Below, piece after piece: positions 1 through 7,999 of a stretch of DNA of 64,000 bases (positions are counted from its first letter, which is position 1; every line of letters starts with the position of its first letter). The position numbers and the translations under genes are program-made. The stretch comes from JAJACP01 sp964350245 (lineage in GTDB: Bacteria; Chlamydiota; Chlamydiia; Chlamydiales; JAAKFR01): contig CAYGJC010000008.1 in the NCBI GenBank assembly GCA_964350245.1, positions 1 to 64,000 of the forward strand, given 5' to 3'. The notes below the pieces were generated by a model. The model worked only from the letters and a program-made list of their open reading frames with translations. It was not told where the DNA came from and ran no database searches.

Positions 1-973
1 CATATTCCACTACACCCATTGGCCTGTTAATATGCCTAAAAGCGTATTCGGCTTTTATTTTGTTTTTAGATTTGCATAAGAGAATACCAATGGTCGGATT
101 ATCTTCTTGGTTCTTTAAAGTATCATATACAGCTGAGAGATAATAGTTCAGTTGACCGGCATCTTCAGGCTTAAATGCTCTTGCTTTTAGTTCAGTGATA
201 ACATAGCACCTAAGCTTAGTGTGGTAGAACAGTAAATCAATATATGAGGTATCCCCATCAACTTCGACAGGATACTGATGTCCCATGAAGGCAAATCCCT
301 GGCCTAACTCCAGTAAAAATCTTTGAATGTGACTGACTAAGCCGTCTTCCAAGTCTTTTTCTACATGATCGTTATGCAGTGTTAGAAAGTCAAAAACGTA
401 GGGGTCTTTGATTGTTTGCTGGGCCAAACACGATTGCGAAGGGGAAAGCGTGTTTTGAAAATTGGTAAAAGCCTTCCCCTCTCTTCTATAGAGATCCGAC
501 TTTATCCATTTGTCCAGTACAGCCCGGCTCCAACCATGCTCTATGGTTTTTGAGGCGTACCAAATCCTTTCTTTATCATTTTTAATTTTTTGAATAATGA
601 TGACATTATGGCCCCAGGGGATCCCAAATATGGGAAGAGAGTCAATTTGTCGCACAGCCTGTGCGACATTTGCATAGGCAGAGAAAAATGCTTTCATCCT
701 GAAAATATTTGCTCTAGAAAATCCTTCGATCCCTGGGAACGCATTTTGTAGGTCTTTTGCAAGTCGTTCTATGACACTTGCTCCCCAACCCTCTTCTTCT
801 TGCTTGATCTGAATGGAGCATCCAATTTCCCAGTAAAGCTGAATTAACTCTTTGTTCACCTTGACAACAGCCTTTAGCTGCGAAGATTTGATCTTGTTTT
901 TGATTTCTTTAAAAAGCTCTTTATAATCCCGGATTGATGGGTTTATATTATTTTTGACGGGAGTTTTTGTCAT
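1..973 (-). CDS. DUF1016/YhcG-type PDDEXK nuclease domain protein, 3' end cut by window
   Basis: 324 codons are visible from an ATG at 973; the stop lies beyond the window start. The N-terminal half (about residues 12-165, with LYWEIG near 47-51 and EGWGASVIERLAKDL at 61-75) matches the DUF1016 N-terminal domain. The C-terminal half carries a PDDEXK-like core: IDLLFYH with D246, then ITELKA with E261 and K263. Family members (E. coli YhcG) are accessory nuclease-like proteins, often patchily distributed; their cellular role is not settled. No clear Shine-Dalgarno precedes the start, only an AT-rich stretch, and the gene follows exbD on the same strand after 26 bases. It reads more AT-rich than its neighbours, suggesting acquisition. 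Family assignment is firm, function is not. Confidence 0.85.
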   Translation of the reverse strand, partial: MTKTPVKNNINPSIRDYKELFKEIKNKIKSSQLKAVVKVNKELIQLYWEIGCSIQIKQEEEGWGASVIERLAKDLQNAFPGIEGFSRANIFRMKAFFSAYANVAQAVRQIDSLPIFGIPWGHNVIIIQKIKNDKERIWYASKTIEHGWSRAVLDKWIKSDLYRREGKAFTNFQNTLSPSQSCLAQQTIKDPYVFDFLTLHNDHVEKDLEDGLVSHIQRFLLELGQGFAFMGHQYPVEVDGDTSYIDLLFYHTKLRCYVITELKARAFKPEDAGQLNYYLSAVYDTLKNQEDNPTIGILLCKSKNKIKAEYAFRHINRPMGVVEY

Positions 974-999
974 AATATAATATGTCCGATTGTGTTAAT

Positions 1000-1401
1000 T
1001 CATTGGGGTTTTAAAAGCACATCTAACTCCGAAAAACCCGCCGCCTCTACGGCATTTTTTACCGACTGATAGGTTCCAAAAGTAGCCTCGCGATCATGAA
1101 AAAGTTGAGGGTGACTCGTTGGATGCCGCGCTTTTGCTTGGATCAGTAAACTCTCGAGCTGCTGCAAGGTGACAGGCTGTTTGTTCAACCGGATGGAATT
1201 GTCTGCAAATACATGGATCATCACACTTTGCTCTTGTTTGGCAGGTTGTTTAAGGGGAGGGCCGGAAGCTAGGTTGATCTGGTCTACTTCGAGCAGCGGC
1301 GCAATGACGATAAACATAATTAAGATCACAAACACAACGTCGATCAGAGGGGTGAGATTGATCGGAGCCTCTTCTAAAGCCTTTTGCCCTCTCCGCCTCA
1401 T
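1000..1401 (-). CDS. exbD: ExbD/TolR-type biopolymer transport protein
   Basis: This 133-residue protein has a short cytoplasmic N-terminus, one transmembrane helix (about residues 17-38) and a periplasmic domain. The helix carries the family's conserved aspartate, D21 in LTPLIDVVFVILIMF, which takes part in proton flow through the ExbB/ExbD channel. It works with the upstream ExbB in the inner membrane to energise outer-membrane or envelope processes; a TonB partner is not seen here, so a Tol-Pal-like role is as likely. The ATG at 1401 overlaps the exbB stop (ATGA), so the two are translationally coupled. The same pair lies beside dsbD in Chlamydia. Confidence 0.9.
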   Translation of the reverse strand: MRRRGQKALEEAPINLTPLIDVVFVILIMFIVIAPLLEVDQINLASGPPLKQPAKQEQSVMIHVFADNSIRLNKQPVTLQQLESLLIQAKARHPTSHPQLFHDREATFGTYQSVKNAVEAAGFSELDVLLKPQ

Positions 1402-2102
1402 TTGATCTCCACTTGTCTATATTGTAGCTCGACAGAGGCGAGCAAAAGATGTGAAAAATCTTCCATCTCTCCGGAAAACTGCGCAATGGAAGCGCGCAAG
1501 TAGTTGTAGCCTATCAATGCCGGAATCGCAACCAGTAGACCGGCCACTGTGGTTCCGAGAGCCATGGCCAGCCCCCCCATAATGGTGGCATTGGCATTGA
1601 TGGAGGCTCCCGTTTGCAGCTCATTAAAGGTGAGCAGGATTCCCCAAACAGTTCCGAGTAGGCCTAAAAAGGGAGCTAAACTTACAACGGTCGACAATAT
1701 AAATAGATTGCGCTCCATTGTTTTGGTTTGAGATGAGATTGCGCTCATCAAATGGGCCTCAATGAGATCGATGTCTGAGGTGGAAAGAGTGACGGTTTGT
1801 GTGTCGACAACCGTTTTATTTTTGCCGAGTAGCTCAAGCGTGTGCTGCTTGAGCGTTTGGTAGAGAGTAGCAAAAGGATGGGTGCCGCTGGCTTCGAGGG
1901 AAAGAGGATTTAAACGTTTTTTTTGAAAGTGGTTTTGAAGCCTCTCTCCAAACTGTTTGGCGTTTCTTTGTAAAAAGAATTTTTGTAAAAAAATGATCCA
2001 TGTGATGATGGAGAGAACGCCGAGCGAAATGAAGATCGCCTTTCCGAAAAAATCGGACCCCCGGTAGGCGTCAATAAGGGGATTTGTAAGTAGTATGTGC
2101 AT
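1398..2102 (-). CDS. exbB: MotA/TolQ/ExbB proton channel family protein
   Basis: The 234-residue protein has three predicted transmembrane segments (about 20-42, 132-155 and 178-202). The conserved ExbB/TolQ region is visible around SLAPFLGLLGTVWGI, the stretch that forms the channel wall around ExbD. It sits in the inner membrane and couples proton influx to work in the envelope. It is the first gene of an exbB-exbD pair, divergent from dsbD across about 100 bases. A large loop between helices 1 and 2 (residues about 45-130) fits family architecture. TolQ versus ExbB cannot be decided from sequence alone. Confidence 0.9.
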   Translation of the reverse strand: MHILLTNPLIDAYRGSDFFGKAIFISLGVLSIITWIIFLQKFFLQRNAKQFGERLQNHFQKKRLNPLSLEASGTHPFATLYQTLKQHTLELLGKNKTVVDTQTVTLSTSDIDLIEAHLMSAISSQTKTMERNLFILSTVVSLAPFLGLLGTVWGILLTFNELQTGASINANATIMGGLAMALGTTVAGLLVAIPALIGYNYLRASIAQFSGEMEDFSHLLLASVELQYRQVEIK

Positions 2103-2130
2103 GACAATTAACTATATAGTTTTTTAAACG

Positions 2131-2160
2131 TTTACTTTGGGTATCATGATGATGTATAAT
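2131..2160 (+). promoter_or_regulatory. Putative housekeeping-sigma promoter for dsbD
   Basis: A perfect -10 hexamer TATAAT at 2155-2160 is preceded by TTTACT at 2131-2136 with 18-base spacing. The dsbD start is 42 bases downstream and a run of six G at 2193-2198 could serve as its Shine-Dalgarno. A second, weaker pair (TTTACT 2163-2168, TACACT 2187-2192) is too near the start to leave room for a leader. Confidence 0.45.
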
Positions 2161-2201
2161 TTTTTACTCAACAAAAATAGTTTCGCTACACTGGGGGGTG
2201 T

Positions 2202-4370
2202 ATGAAAATGTTTTCTTCAATCAAGTGGGTTTTTCCACTCTGCTATCTCCTCTTATTTCAACCACTGTCCGCGCAATCCGAGACACTCCAAGCTTCTGAG
2301 CCTGTTCAAGCAGAGCTGGTTGCGGAAGAACAATCGGTTCAGCCGGGCCGCCCTTTTTGGGTAGGTGTGGAGCTGAAAATGGAGGATGGTTGGGATACCT
2401 ATTGGATGAATCCAGGTGATTCGGGTTTTCCGACGCAAGTGAATTGGCAGCTGCCTGAAGGCTTTACGGCAGGTCCCATTGAGTGGCCCTACCCGGAAAC
2501 TTTTACGGCCGACTCGCTCGTTGCTTTTGGCTATACCGATAAAGTCCTTCTCTTATCTGAAATCACTCCTCCTAAAAATTTACCTGCCGATCAGCCCATT
2601 ACCCTTGAGGCGGATGTCAACTGGCTCGCCTGTAAAGATGCGTGTGTGCCGGGTAGTGCACATCTCTCTTTGTCGCTGCCAGTAAGTGATGCGCTTCCGG
2701 TTGCAGATGGACAGGCAACTGCTCTATTTGCCGAAGCGCGCAGTGCATTGCCGCAGCAAGTAGGAGAGGGAGATCTGACTGTTCAGGCTTTGGCTGATGA
2801 GATTGTGATGAATTTTCAGCCTCAGCCGGGGACGTTTGGTGAAATTGAGCAGATGCAATTTATCCCTGAGCAAGGGGAGGTGATTGATTACGCAGCCCCG
2901 CAGCCCTTCCAAGTCGGAAAAGAGGGCTTTACGTTAAATGTAAAAAAAGCCGTTCCGGGAAGTGAGTCGCAGCCCTTTAAAGGAGTTTTGCTCGTTTCAG
3001 AGAAAGGAAGTGCGGTGAAGCGGGCGATTCAAGTCGATTCAGCCTCTACATCAGGCTCCTCTACCAGTGCAGGCCATGGTGGTGTGTCGAGTTTGGGAAT
3101 GGCCCTTGCCTTCGCCTTTTTAGGAGGTTTGATCCTCAATGTGATGCCTTGTGTGCTTCCTGTGATTGCCTTGAAGATTTTTGGATTTGTGAAAATGGCC
3201 CATGAGCGCCGCTCTGTCATTCTGAAACACGGTGGTGTTTTTGGTCTGGGTGTTCTTGTGTCGTTCTGGCTCTTATCCGGAGCGCTTTTAGCGCTCCGCG
3301 CCTACGGGGAAGGAATCGGTTGGGGTTTTCAGCTGCAAGAGCCCGTTTTTGTGGCGATTTTAGCTGGTATCCTTTTCCTACTTGGATTAAGTCTCTTTGG
3401 CCTGTTTGAGCTGGGAACATCGATGATTTCACTAGGCAGCAAGGCGGCACCTTCAGAAGGATCGTCGCCGCTGAAAAGTTCGTTTATGAGTGGTGTACTT
3501 GCTACGCTTGTCGCCACGCCATGTACAGGACCGATGCTGGGGCCCGCCCTGGGTTTTGCAATGACACTTCCTGCGGTGCAGGCGCTTCTCGTATTCACCA
3601 TGATGGGAATGGGAATGGCGTTCCCTTATCTGCTTTTCTCTGCCTTTCCTAAGCTGGTACGCTTTTTACCTAAGCCGGGTAACTGGATGATCACCTTTAA
3701 GCATTTAATGGGCTTTGTGATGATGGCAACGGTTGTGTGGCTCGTTTGGGTTTTTGGCGCGCAAACCGATAACATGGCCATCTTTGTTCTTTTGGCCTCG
3801 TTCTTGATTTTGGCAGTGGGAGCGTGGATTTTCGGTCGTTGGGGGGCGCCGACGCGTCGGAAAACAACCCGAATGGTAGCAACTGTAATGGCCGCTTGTC
3901 TACTGCTTGTGGGAAGTGGGGCGACCATCCTAACTGCCAAGCAATACCGTGATTTTGGGTCCGCCGCTTCCGGTAGCGGAGCGCAGCTTGTCTCAGAAAA
4001 TGGGTGGGAGGTGTATGATCCCGACCGTGTTCAGGAATTAAGAGCGCAAGGAGTCCCTGTTTTTGTCGACTTTACTGCCAAGTGGTGTTTGATTTGCCAG
4101 GCCAATAAAGTGACACTTCGTTCAGCTGAGATCACAAAAGCCTTTAAAGAAAAGGGAGTTGTGACTATGTTTGGTGACTGGACTAAAAAAGATCCGGTGA
4201 TCACCGAGCAGCTCGAAAAGTTAGGGCGGACCGGAGTGCCGGTTTATGTGCTTTATCCGGGATCGCCGCACGATGCGCCTTCTATTTTGCCTCAGACATT
4301 GAGTAGTAAAGTGGTGCGCGAGTACTTGGATAAGCTGGATACGCCTAAGACAACGGTTTATGCTGATTGA
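2202..4370 (+). CDS. dsbD: DsbD/ScsB-type thiol:disulfide interchange protein
   Basis: A 722-residue membrane protein that moves reducing power from cytoplasmic thioredoxin to the periplasm. Order of parts: signal peptide (1-25), an N-terminal periplasmic domain with a cysteine pair in LACKDACVPG (about 145-151), roughly eight transmembrane helices (about 300-585) with the redox cysteines in NVMPCVLP and ATPCTGPM, and a C-terminal thioredoxin-like domain with the active site CLIC (C629 and C632). The long N-terminal domain resembles the ScsB subtype rather than E. coli DsbD. The next gene, tatD, starts inside its last codons. Position beside exbBD and tatD matches Chlamydia. Likely important for cysteine-rich envelope proteins, an inference from chlamydial biology. 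Confidence 0.92.
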   Translation: MKMFSSIKWVFPLCYLLLFQPLSAQSETLQASEPVQAELVAEEQSVQPGRPFWVGVELKMEDGWDTYWMNPGDSGFPTQVNWQLPEGFTAGPIEWPYPETFTADSLVAFGYTDKVLLLSEITPPKNLPADQPITLEADVNWLACKDACVPGSAHLSLSLPVSDALPVADGQATALFAEARSALPQQVGEGDLTVQALADEIVMNFQPQPGTFGEIEQMQFIPEQGEVIDYAAPQPFQVGKEGFTLNVKKAVPGSESQPFKGVLLVSEKGSAVKRAIQVDSASTSGSSTSAGHGGVSSLGMALAFAFLGGLILNVMPCVLPVIALKIFGFVKMAHERRSVILKHGGVFGLGVLVSFWLLSGALLALRAYGEGIGWGFQLQEPVFVAILAGILFLLGLSLFGLFELGTSMISLGSKAAPSEGSSPLKSSFMSGVLATLVATPCTGPMLGPALGFAMTLPAVQALLVFTMMGMGMAFPYLLFSAFPKLVRFLPKPGNWMITFKHLMGFVMMATVVWLVWVFGAQTDNMAIFVLLASFLILAVGAWIFGRWGAPTRRKTTRMVATVMAACLLLVGSGATILTAKQYRDFGSAASGSGAQLVSENGWEVYDPDRVQELRAQGVPVFVDFTAKWCLICQANKVTLRSAEITKAFKEKGVVTMFGDWTKKDPVITEQLEKLGRTGVPVYVLYPGSPHDAPSILPQTLSSKVVREYLDKLDTPKTTVYAD

Positions 4371-5121
4371 TTCACACGCCCATTTATGTAGCTCTGCGCT
4401 CGAAGCAGATCGAGAAGAGATTTTAGATCGAGCGCAGGCTGCAGGAATTGAGGCGATTGTTAACATTGCTACCAATCCCGATGAGCTCAAGCTGGGGTTG
4501 GCCCTGTCTGAAGAGCGCCCTTGGATTTACAACGTCGGCTCCACTACTCCCCATGATGCGGAAAAAGAGGGTGAGCTGCACTTTGAGACTTTTGCGGCAC
4601 ATGCGCGTGCCGGCGATCTTGTGGCTGTTGGGGAGACGGGTTTAGATTACTATTACTGGAAAGATTCCGCCAAGCGTCAGCAGCACTTTTTACGCGCGTA
4701 TCTTCGGTTGGCGCATGAGTGTGCCCTTCCTGTTGTGATCCATTGTCGTGATGCCTTTGCCGATTTTTTCCGCATTTTAGATGACGAAAAACCGGTGCCT
4801 GGAGTGCTTCACTGCTTTACGGGGACGCTACAAGAGGCTGAAGAGGTGATTGCGCGAGATTGGTACCTCTCTCTTAGCGGGATTGCGACGTTTAAAAAGA
4901 GTGAAGAGCTGAGAGAGGTGGCACGCCGTGTTCCGCTCAATCGGTTATTAATTGAAACCGATTCGCCTTATTTGGCTCCTAGCCATCGCCGTGGCAAACG
5001 GAATGAGCCGGCGTATTTGGTTGAAACGGCACAGTGTTTAGCTGAAGCGCGCGGATTAACATTAAAAGAATTTGCTGAGGCCACACGGCAGAATGCATAC
5101 AACTTATTTAGGTTAACATGA
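4360..5121 (+). CDS. tatD: TatD family metal-dependent hydrolase
   Basis: A 253-residue TIM-barrel hydrolase. Metal-binding elements are in place: DSHAHL at residues 4-9, the glutamate in VGETGLDY, histidines in VVIHCRDA and VLHCFTGT, and the aspartate in LLIETDSPYLAP. TatD proteins act as 3'-5' exonucleases or DNases in DNA repair and quality control; the physiological substrate here is not shown by sequence. The ATG at 4360 lies 11 bases before the end of dsbD and gives the conserved N-terminus. The gene is translationally coupled to the next one by an ATGA overlap. Confidence 0.92.
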   Translation: MLIDSHAHLCSSALEADREEILDRAQAAGIEAIVNIATNPDELKLGLALSEERPWIYNVGSTTPHDAEKEGELHFETFAAHARAGDLVAVGETGLDYYYWKDSAKRQQHFLRAYLRLAHECALPVVIHCRDAFADFFRILDDEKPVPGVLHCFTGTLQEAEEVIARDWYLSLSGIATFKKSEELREVARRVPLNRLLIETDSPYLAPSHRRGKRNEPAYLVETAQCLAEARGLTLKEFAEATRQNAYNLFRLT

Positions 5122-5543
5122 GTTTAGTGGCTCCGATCAATATTCACGATCCTATGGCCTATTTTGAGCAAGGTTATACCCATCCGGAGGCTGATTTGGG
5201 CCAAGAGATGATGAATAATGCCATTCAAGCACTTCTTTTGCGCACACCTCCTCCCTTAGATCAAGCCTTAGCCTTGGTAGAACGGATGCCGCCTACTTGT
5301 GTCCAACGGGATTATGCAATCAGCGCCATTGCGCTCAAGCAGATAGACAATGTATCAGTTGCCTTGGCCACGGCTAATAGGATGACGCAGTATCCGTACT
5401 TCCTTGACACAGTGAATCAAATCTGTCGAGATCAAACTGTAGATGAGCTGACAGCGGTTGTTCTTGAAAAGTTTCCTGAAGCCCCTTTGGACGAAGTCCG
5501 GCTTTTGCTCTCGCCTACGCCCATTCATTCCCCTAGTCTTTAG
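5118..5543 (+). CDS. Conserved small hypothetical protein coupled to tatD
   Basis: I do not recognise this 141-residue protein. It has no signal peptide or membrane segment and reads as mostly alpha-helical, with repeated short Ala/Leu-rich helices (AIQALLLR, QALALVERM, YAISAIALKQ, SVALATANRM) that suggest a small helical-repeat fold resembling tetratricopeptide-like bundles. Spacing between PPPLDQALALVERMPP and DNVSVALATANRM is compatible with two or three helical hairpins. Its ATG overlaps the tatD stop (ATGA), so it is translated with tatD. Its stop overlaps that of the convergent ATPase gene by four bases. Confidence 0.7.
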   Translation: MSLVAPINIHDPMAYFEQGYTHPEADLGQEMMNNAIQALLLRTPPPLDQALALVERMPPTCVQRDYAISAIALKQIDNVSVALATANRMTQYPYFLDTVNQICRDQTVDELTAVVLEKFPEAPLDEVRLLLSPTPIHSPSL

Positions 5544-6988
5544 CTAAACTGTAGAAGGTCTTTGTAGGTGATGATCCTGTCAAAGTAGGCGCGCTCCAAG
5601 ACCGACGAGTCGGCCCCTTCATTGCAAATCAACACTTTATGGATTGTTTTATTCCCTTTGTTGGGAAACAGGGCGAGCTTTTTTTCCATATCGCCGATCA
5701 CTTTTATTCCTGCTGGAGACTGCAGGTATTTGATTTCACAAATGGTATACACATTGTCAGCTCGGTCAAAAACTAGATCTATCTGGTAGCCTGGATCCTC
5801 TTTGATCGTACCACGACTAAAATAGGGCCCCGCTTTATATTGAACGCCGGAAAAACCGAGGATTTTAGCAATCACGCGATTGTAACGGCGACACCAACGC
5901 TCAAAAGCAAATCCAAGCCATTTTGCATAGGAGTCCATTTTGATAGCTGATTGAGGGGTTTCATTATAATCCCCATCGGCAATCCTAGTTTGAATAGGCC
6001 GAATGAAGTTGAAGTAAAAATAGAGGTAGTTATCCGCAATTGCGTAACGGATGATATTGGTTCGGTTGTGCAAGTTAAAAGGATGGTATTTAGAGATAAA
6101 GCCACATTTTTCAAGATCAGTAAGAAGCGCGCTGAGTGTCCCTCCTGATGAGATTTTAAGTTTAGCTGTGAGCTGTTCTCTGCTCAGAAATCTGTGTTGG
6201 CCTAGCAGGGATATAATCTCTTGGTAATGTTTGTTGTGGGCCAAGCTGCTTGTAAAAATTTTTTCATATTCTCTTGAGAAAAAGCTTCCAGAAGTGAAAG
6301 CATGGGTGCATAAACCCAGAAAAATAGAAGACTCTTTGTTGATCCATTTGAGGTACTCAGGAATTCCACCTACTGTTAGATAAGCGTTAAAAACTTCACG
6401 CTCGCTGCGCTTTTTTAGGAACGTTTTTGTTTCGGCAATATTGAGCTCTTGGAGGTGAATTTCGTGCTGAGAGCGGTTATAAAGCGCCTTTGATTGAACA
6501 ACCTTGTCGAGCATAAATGAAGAAGCAGAGCCACAAAGAACCAAAACAAGCTCAGGGTTACGGCGAAGTTGATTGTCCCACGCATACTTCAGTTCTGATA
6601 CAAGCTTGGAGCTGTAGTTAGCCAGCCACTGAAGCTCTTCTAGGTATAGCGTCCACCTTCCTTCTTTAGTGTAATGCGCTAGAATTTCAAAAAACTCGCT
6701 CCAGCTTTTTATCTGAACCTTGTTGAGTAGGGGGTCTTGGACGTAGCCAGTAAGTTGTTTCATCACATTTGCAAACTGCTCTGTCTCTGATAACCCTTCA
6801 ATCCCTTCGAACTTTAGGATATTGCGGCGCCGAAATGCTTGTTCTAGGAGTTCTGTTTTTCCTACGCGTCGCCTTCCGTACATGACGATGATGCTGGGTT
6901 CGTTACTCTTGCCAATCGTATGGAGTTTTTTAAGCTCTTGGCTGCGGCCTACAAAATTTTTCATTTCTTGAATATCAAGGGGTTGCAT
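5540..6988 (-). CDS. AAA ATPase (ATPase_2/DUF234-type) with PDDEXK-like C-terminus
   Basis: A 482-residue protein of the COG1672-like ATPase family. Walker A is GRRRVGKTE at 38-46. The Walker B position reads LYLEEL at 114-119, with glutamate where the family usually has aspartate. A winged-helix segment follows (about 255-310, HRFLSREQLTAKLKI), then a C-terminal DUF234-like region with a PDDEXK-type core: D404 in YQIDLVFD and E418-I-K420 in CEIKY. Function of the family is unknown; nuclease or DNA-targeting roles have been inferred. Start at 6988 is supported by AGGAG seven bases upstream. Twin palindromes lie directly upstream (7007-7098). It interrupts the tatD-sdhC order known in Chlamydia, so it is probably acquired. 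Confidence 0.87.
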   Translation of the reverse strand: MQPLDIQEMKNFVGRSQELKKLHTIGKSNEPSIIVMYGRRRVGKTELLEQAFRRRNILKFEGIEGLSETEQFANVMKQLTGYVQDPLLNKVQIKSWSEFFEILAHYTKEGRWTLYLEELQWLANYSSKLVSELKYAWDNQLRRNPELVLVLCGSASSFMLDKVVQSKALYNRSQHEIHLQELNIAETKTFLKKRSEREVFNAYLTVGGIPEYLKWINKESSIFLGLCTHAFTSGSFFSREYEKIFTSSLAHNKHYQEIISLLGQHRFLSREQLTAKLKISSGGTLSALLTDLEKCGFISKYHPFNLHNRTNIIRYAIADNYLYFYFNFIRPIQTRIADGDYNETPQSAIKMDSYAKWLGFAFERWCRRYNRVIAKILGFSGVQYKAGPYFSRGTIKEDPGYQIDLVFDRADNVYTICEIKYLQSPAGIKVIGDMEKKLALFPNKGNKTIHKVLICNEGADSSVLERAYFDRIITYKDLLQFS

Positions 6989-7006
6989 CGATTTCTCCTG
7001 TAGAAA

Positions 7007-7098
7007 TTCAGCCAGATAAGCCTATTTTATGTCATATCTGGCTTTTTTAGCGATGCATATTTCAGCCAGATATGGGTCAAAAAGCCCATATCTGGCTG
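7007..7098. repeat. Tandem pair of palindromes, 54-base period, upstream of the 5540-6988 ATPase
   Basis: Left arms TTCAGCCAGATA occur at 7007-7018 and 7061-7072, right arms CATATCTGGCT at 7033-7043 and 7087-7097; both repeat at exactly 54 bases. The second copy is a perfect inverted repeat of 14-base arms (7063-7076 and 7085-7098) around an 8-base spacer. The first copy has 9-base arms (7010-7018 and 7035-7043). The pair starts 19 bases upstream of the ATPase start, just before its Shine-Dalgarno, and ends 55 bases before sdhC. No T-run follows, so terminators are unlikely; an operator or protein target fits better. Confidence 0.85.
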
Positions 7099-7153
7099 GT
7101 TCTGTAAATTTTTAATTGTCATAGACGGCCCAGAGTGGTACGTTCAGCTCGAA

Positions 7154-7999
7154 ATGACAACGCCTCTTCACGAAAAAGAGTTCCCGGTCGATGAGAAGAT
7201 TAAGCTTCCGCGCCCCTTTATCTTACGTCGTCTGCATTCACTTTTGGGTTTGTGGCTTGTCGTCTATTTGTTCGAACATCTACTTGTTAATGCCCAGATG
7301 GCCCTTTACTTTCAAAACAATGGCTCAAGCTTTGTGAACATGGTCAATAAAATCCATGCGCTTCCCTTTCTCAAAGCAATCGAGATCATTTTTTTAGGGT
7401 TGCCGTTTCTAATTCACGGCGCTTGGGGGATCACTTACGCACGGCAGGCCAAATTAAATGCGCACCGCACTGAAGGTAAAACGCCAGGACTTCCACAATT
7501 TAAACGGAATCGCGCCTTTTCGTGGCAGAGGATCACCTCGTGGCTGCTGATTGTAGGAATTGTAGCGCATGTAGTCCACATGCGCTTTATCGAATACCCA
7601 ACTGTCACTTATCAAGGTGATCAAAAGGAGTATGCATTTCACTTGCCCTATGATCCGGGGTTGCCAGAGGTTGCACAAAAACTTTCTGTCAGTCTCAGTG
7701 AGAGTGCAAAGGGGGAGGTTCTAGCGGTGGCGCCAAGCGCCGGGGCCGCCTTTTTTCTCATCGTGCGTGAGACGTTTACCCATCCGCTCATGGTGATTCT
7801 CTACTCGATTCTGGTGGTGGCGGCGACTTACCACGCGTTTAACGGTCTCTGGACGTTTATGATTACGTGGGGAATTACCCTAACGCGCAGATCGCAACGG
7901 GCGATGCGCCTGTTAACCACAACACTCATGGCTCTTGTGATGCTCTTTGGACTCATGGCAGCTTGGGGAACTTACTGGACAACTCTATTTCAAAAATGA
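7154..7999 (+). CDS. sdhC: Succinate dehydrogenase cytochrome b subunit
   Basis: A 281-residue membrane anchor of the large, single-subunit type (as in Bacillus and Chlamydia), which binds haem b and passes electrons from SdhB to quinone. About five transmembrane helices are visible (31-52, 75-96, 131-150, 205-235, 252-275). Candidate haem-ligand histidines include those in LRRLHSLLG, YLFEHLLVN, FLIHGAWG, IVAHVVHMRF and ATYHAFNGLW, one or two per helix. It is the first gene of sdhC-sdhA-sdhB and overlaps sdhA by four bases (ATGA). I see no strong Shine-Dalgarno before the ATG at 7154. Confidence 0.92.
   Translation: MTTPLHEKEFPVDEKIKLPRPFILRRLHSLLGLWLVVYLFEHLLVNAQMALYFQNNGSSFVNMVNKIHALPFLKAIEIIFLGLPFLIHGAWGITYARQAKLNAHRTEGKTPGLPQFKRNRAFSWQRITSWLLIVGIVAHVVHMRFIEYPTVTYQGDQKEYAFHLPYDPGLPEVAQKLSVSLSESAKGEVLAVAPSAGAAFFLIVRETFTHPLMVILYSILVVAATYHAFNGLWTFMITWGITLTRRSQRAMRLLTTTLMALVMLFGLMAAWGTYWTTLFQK

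Noticed and set aside
7063..7098. Rho-independent terminator
   Set aside because: The hairpin is strong, but neither strand has a T-run next to it, and it repeats as a pair; a binding site fits better.
7867..7995. N-terminal extension of sdhA
   Set aside because: The upstream in-frame codons run through sdhC in another frame; the FAD-domain start and ATGA overlap support 7996.
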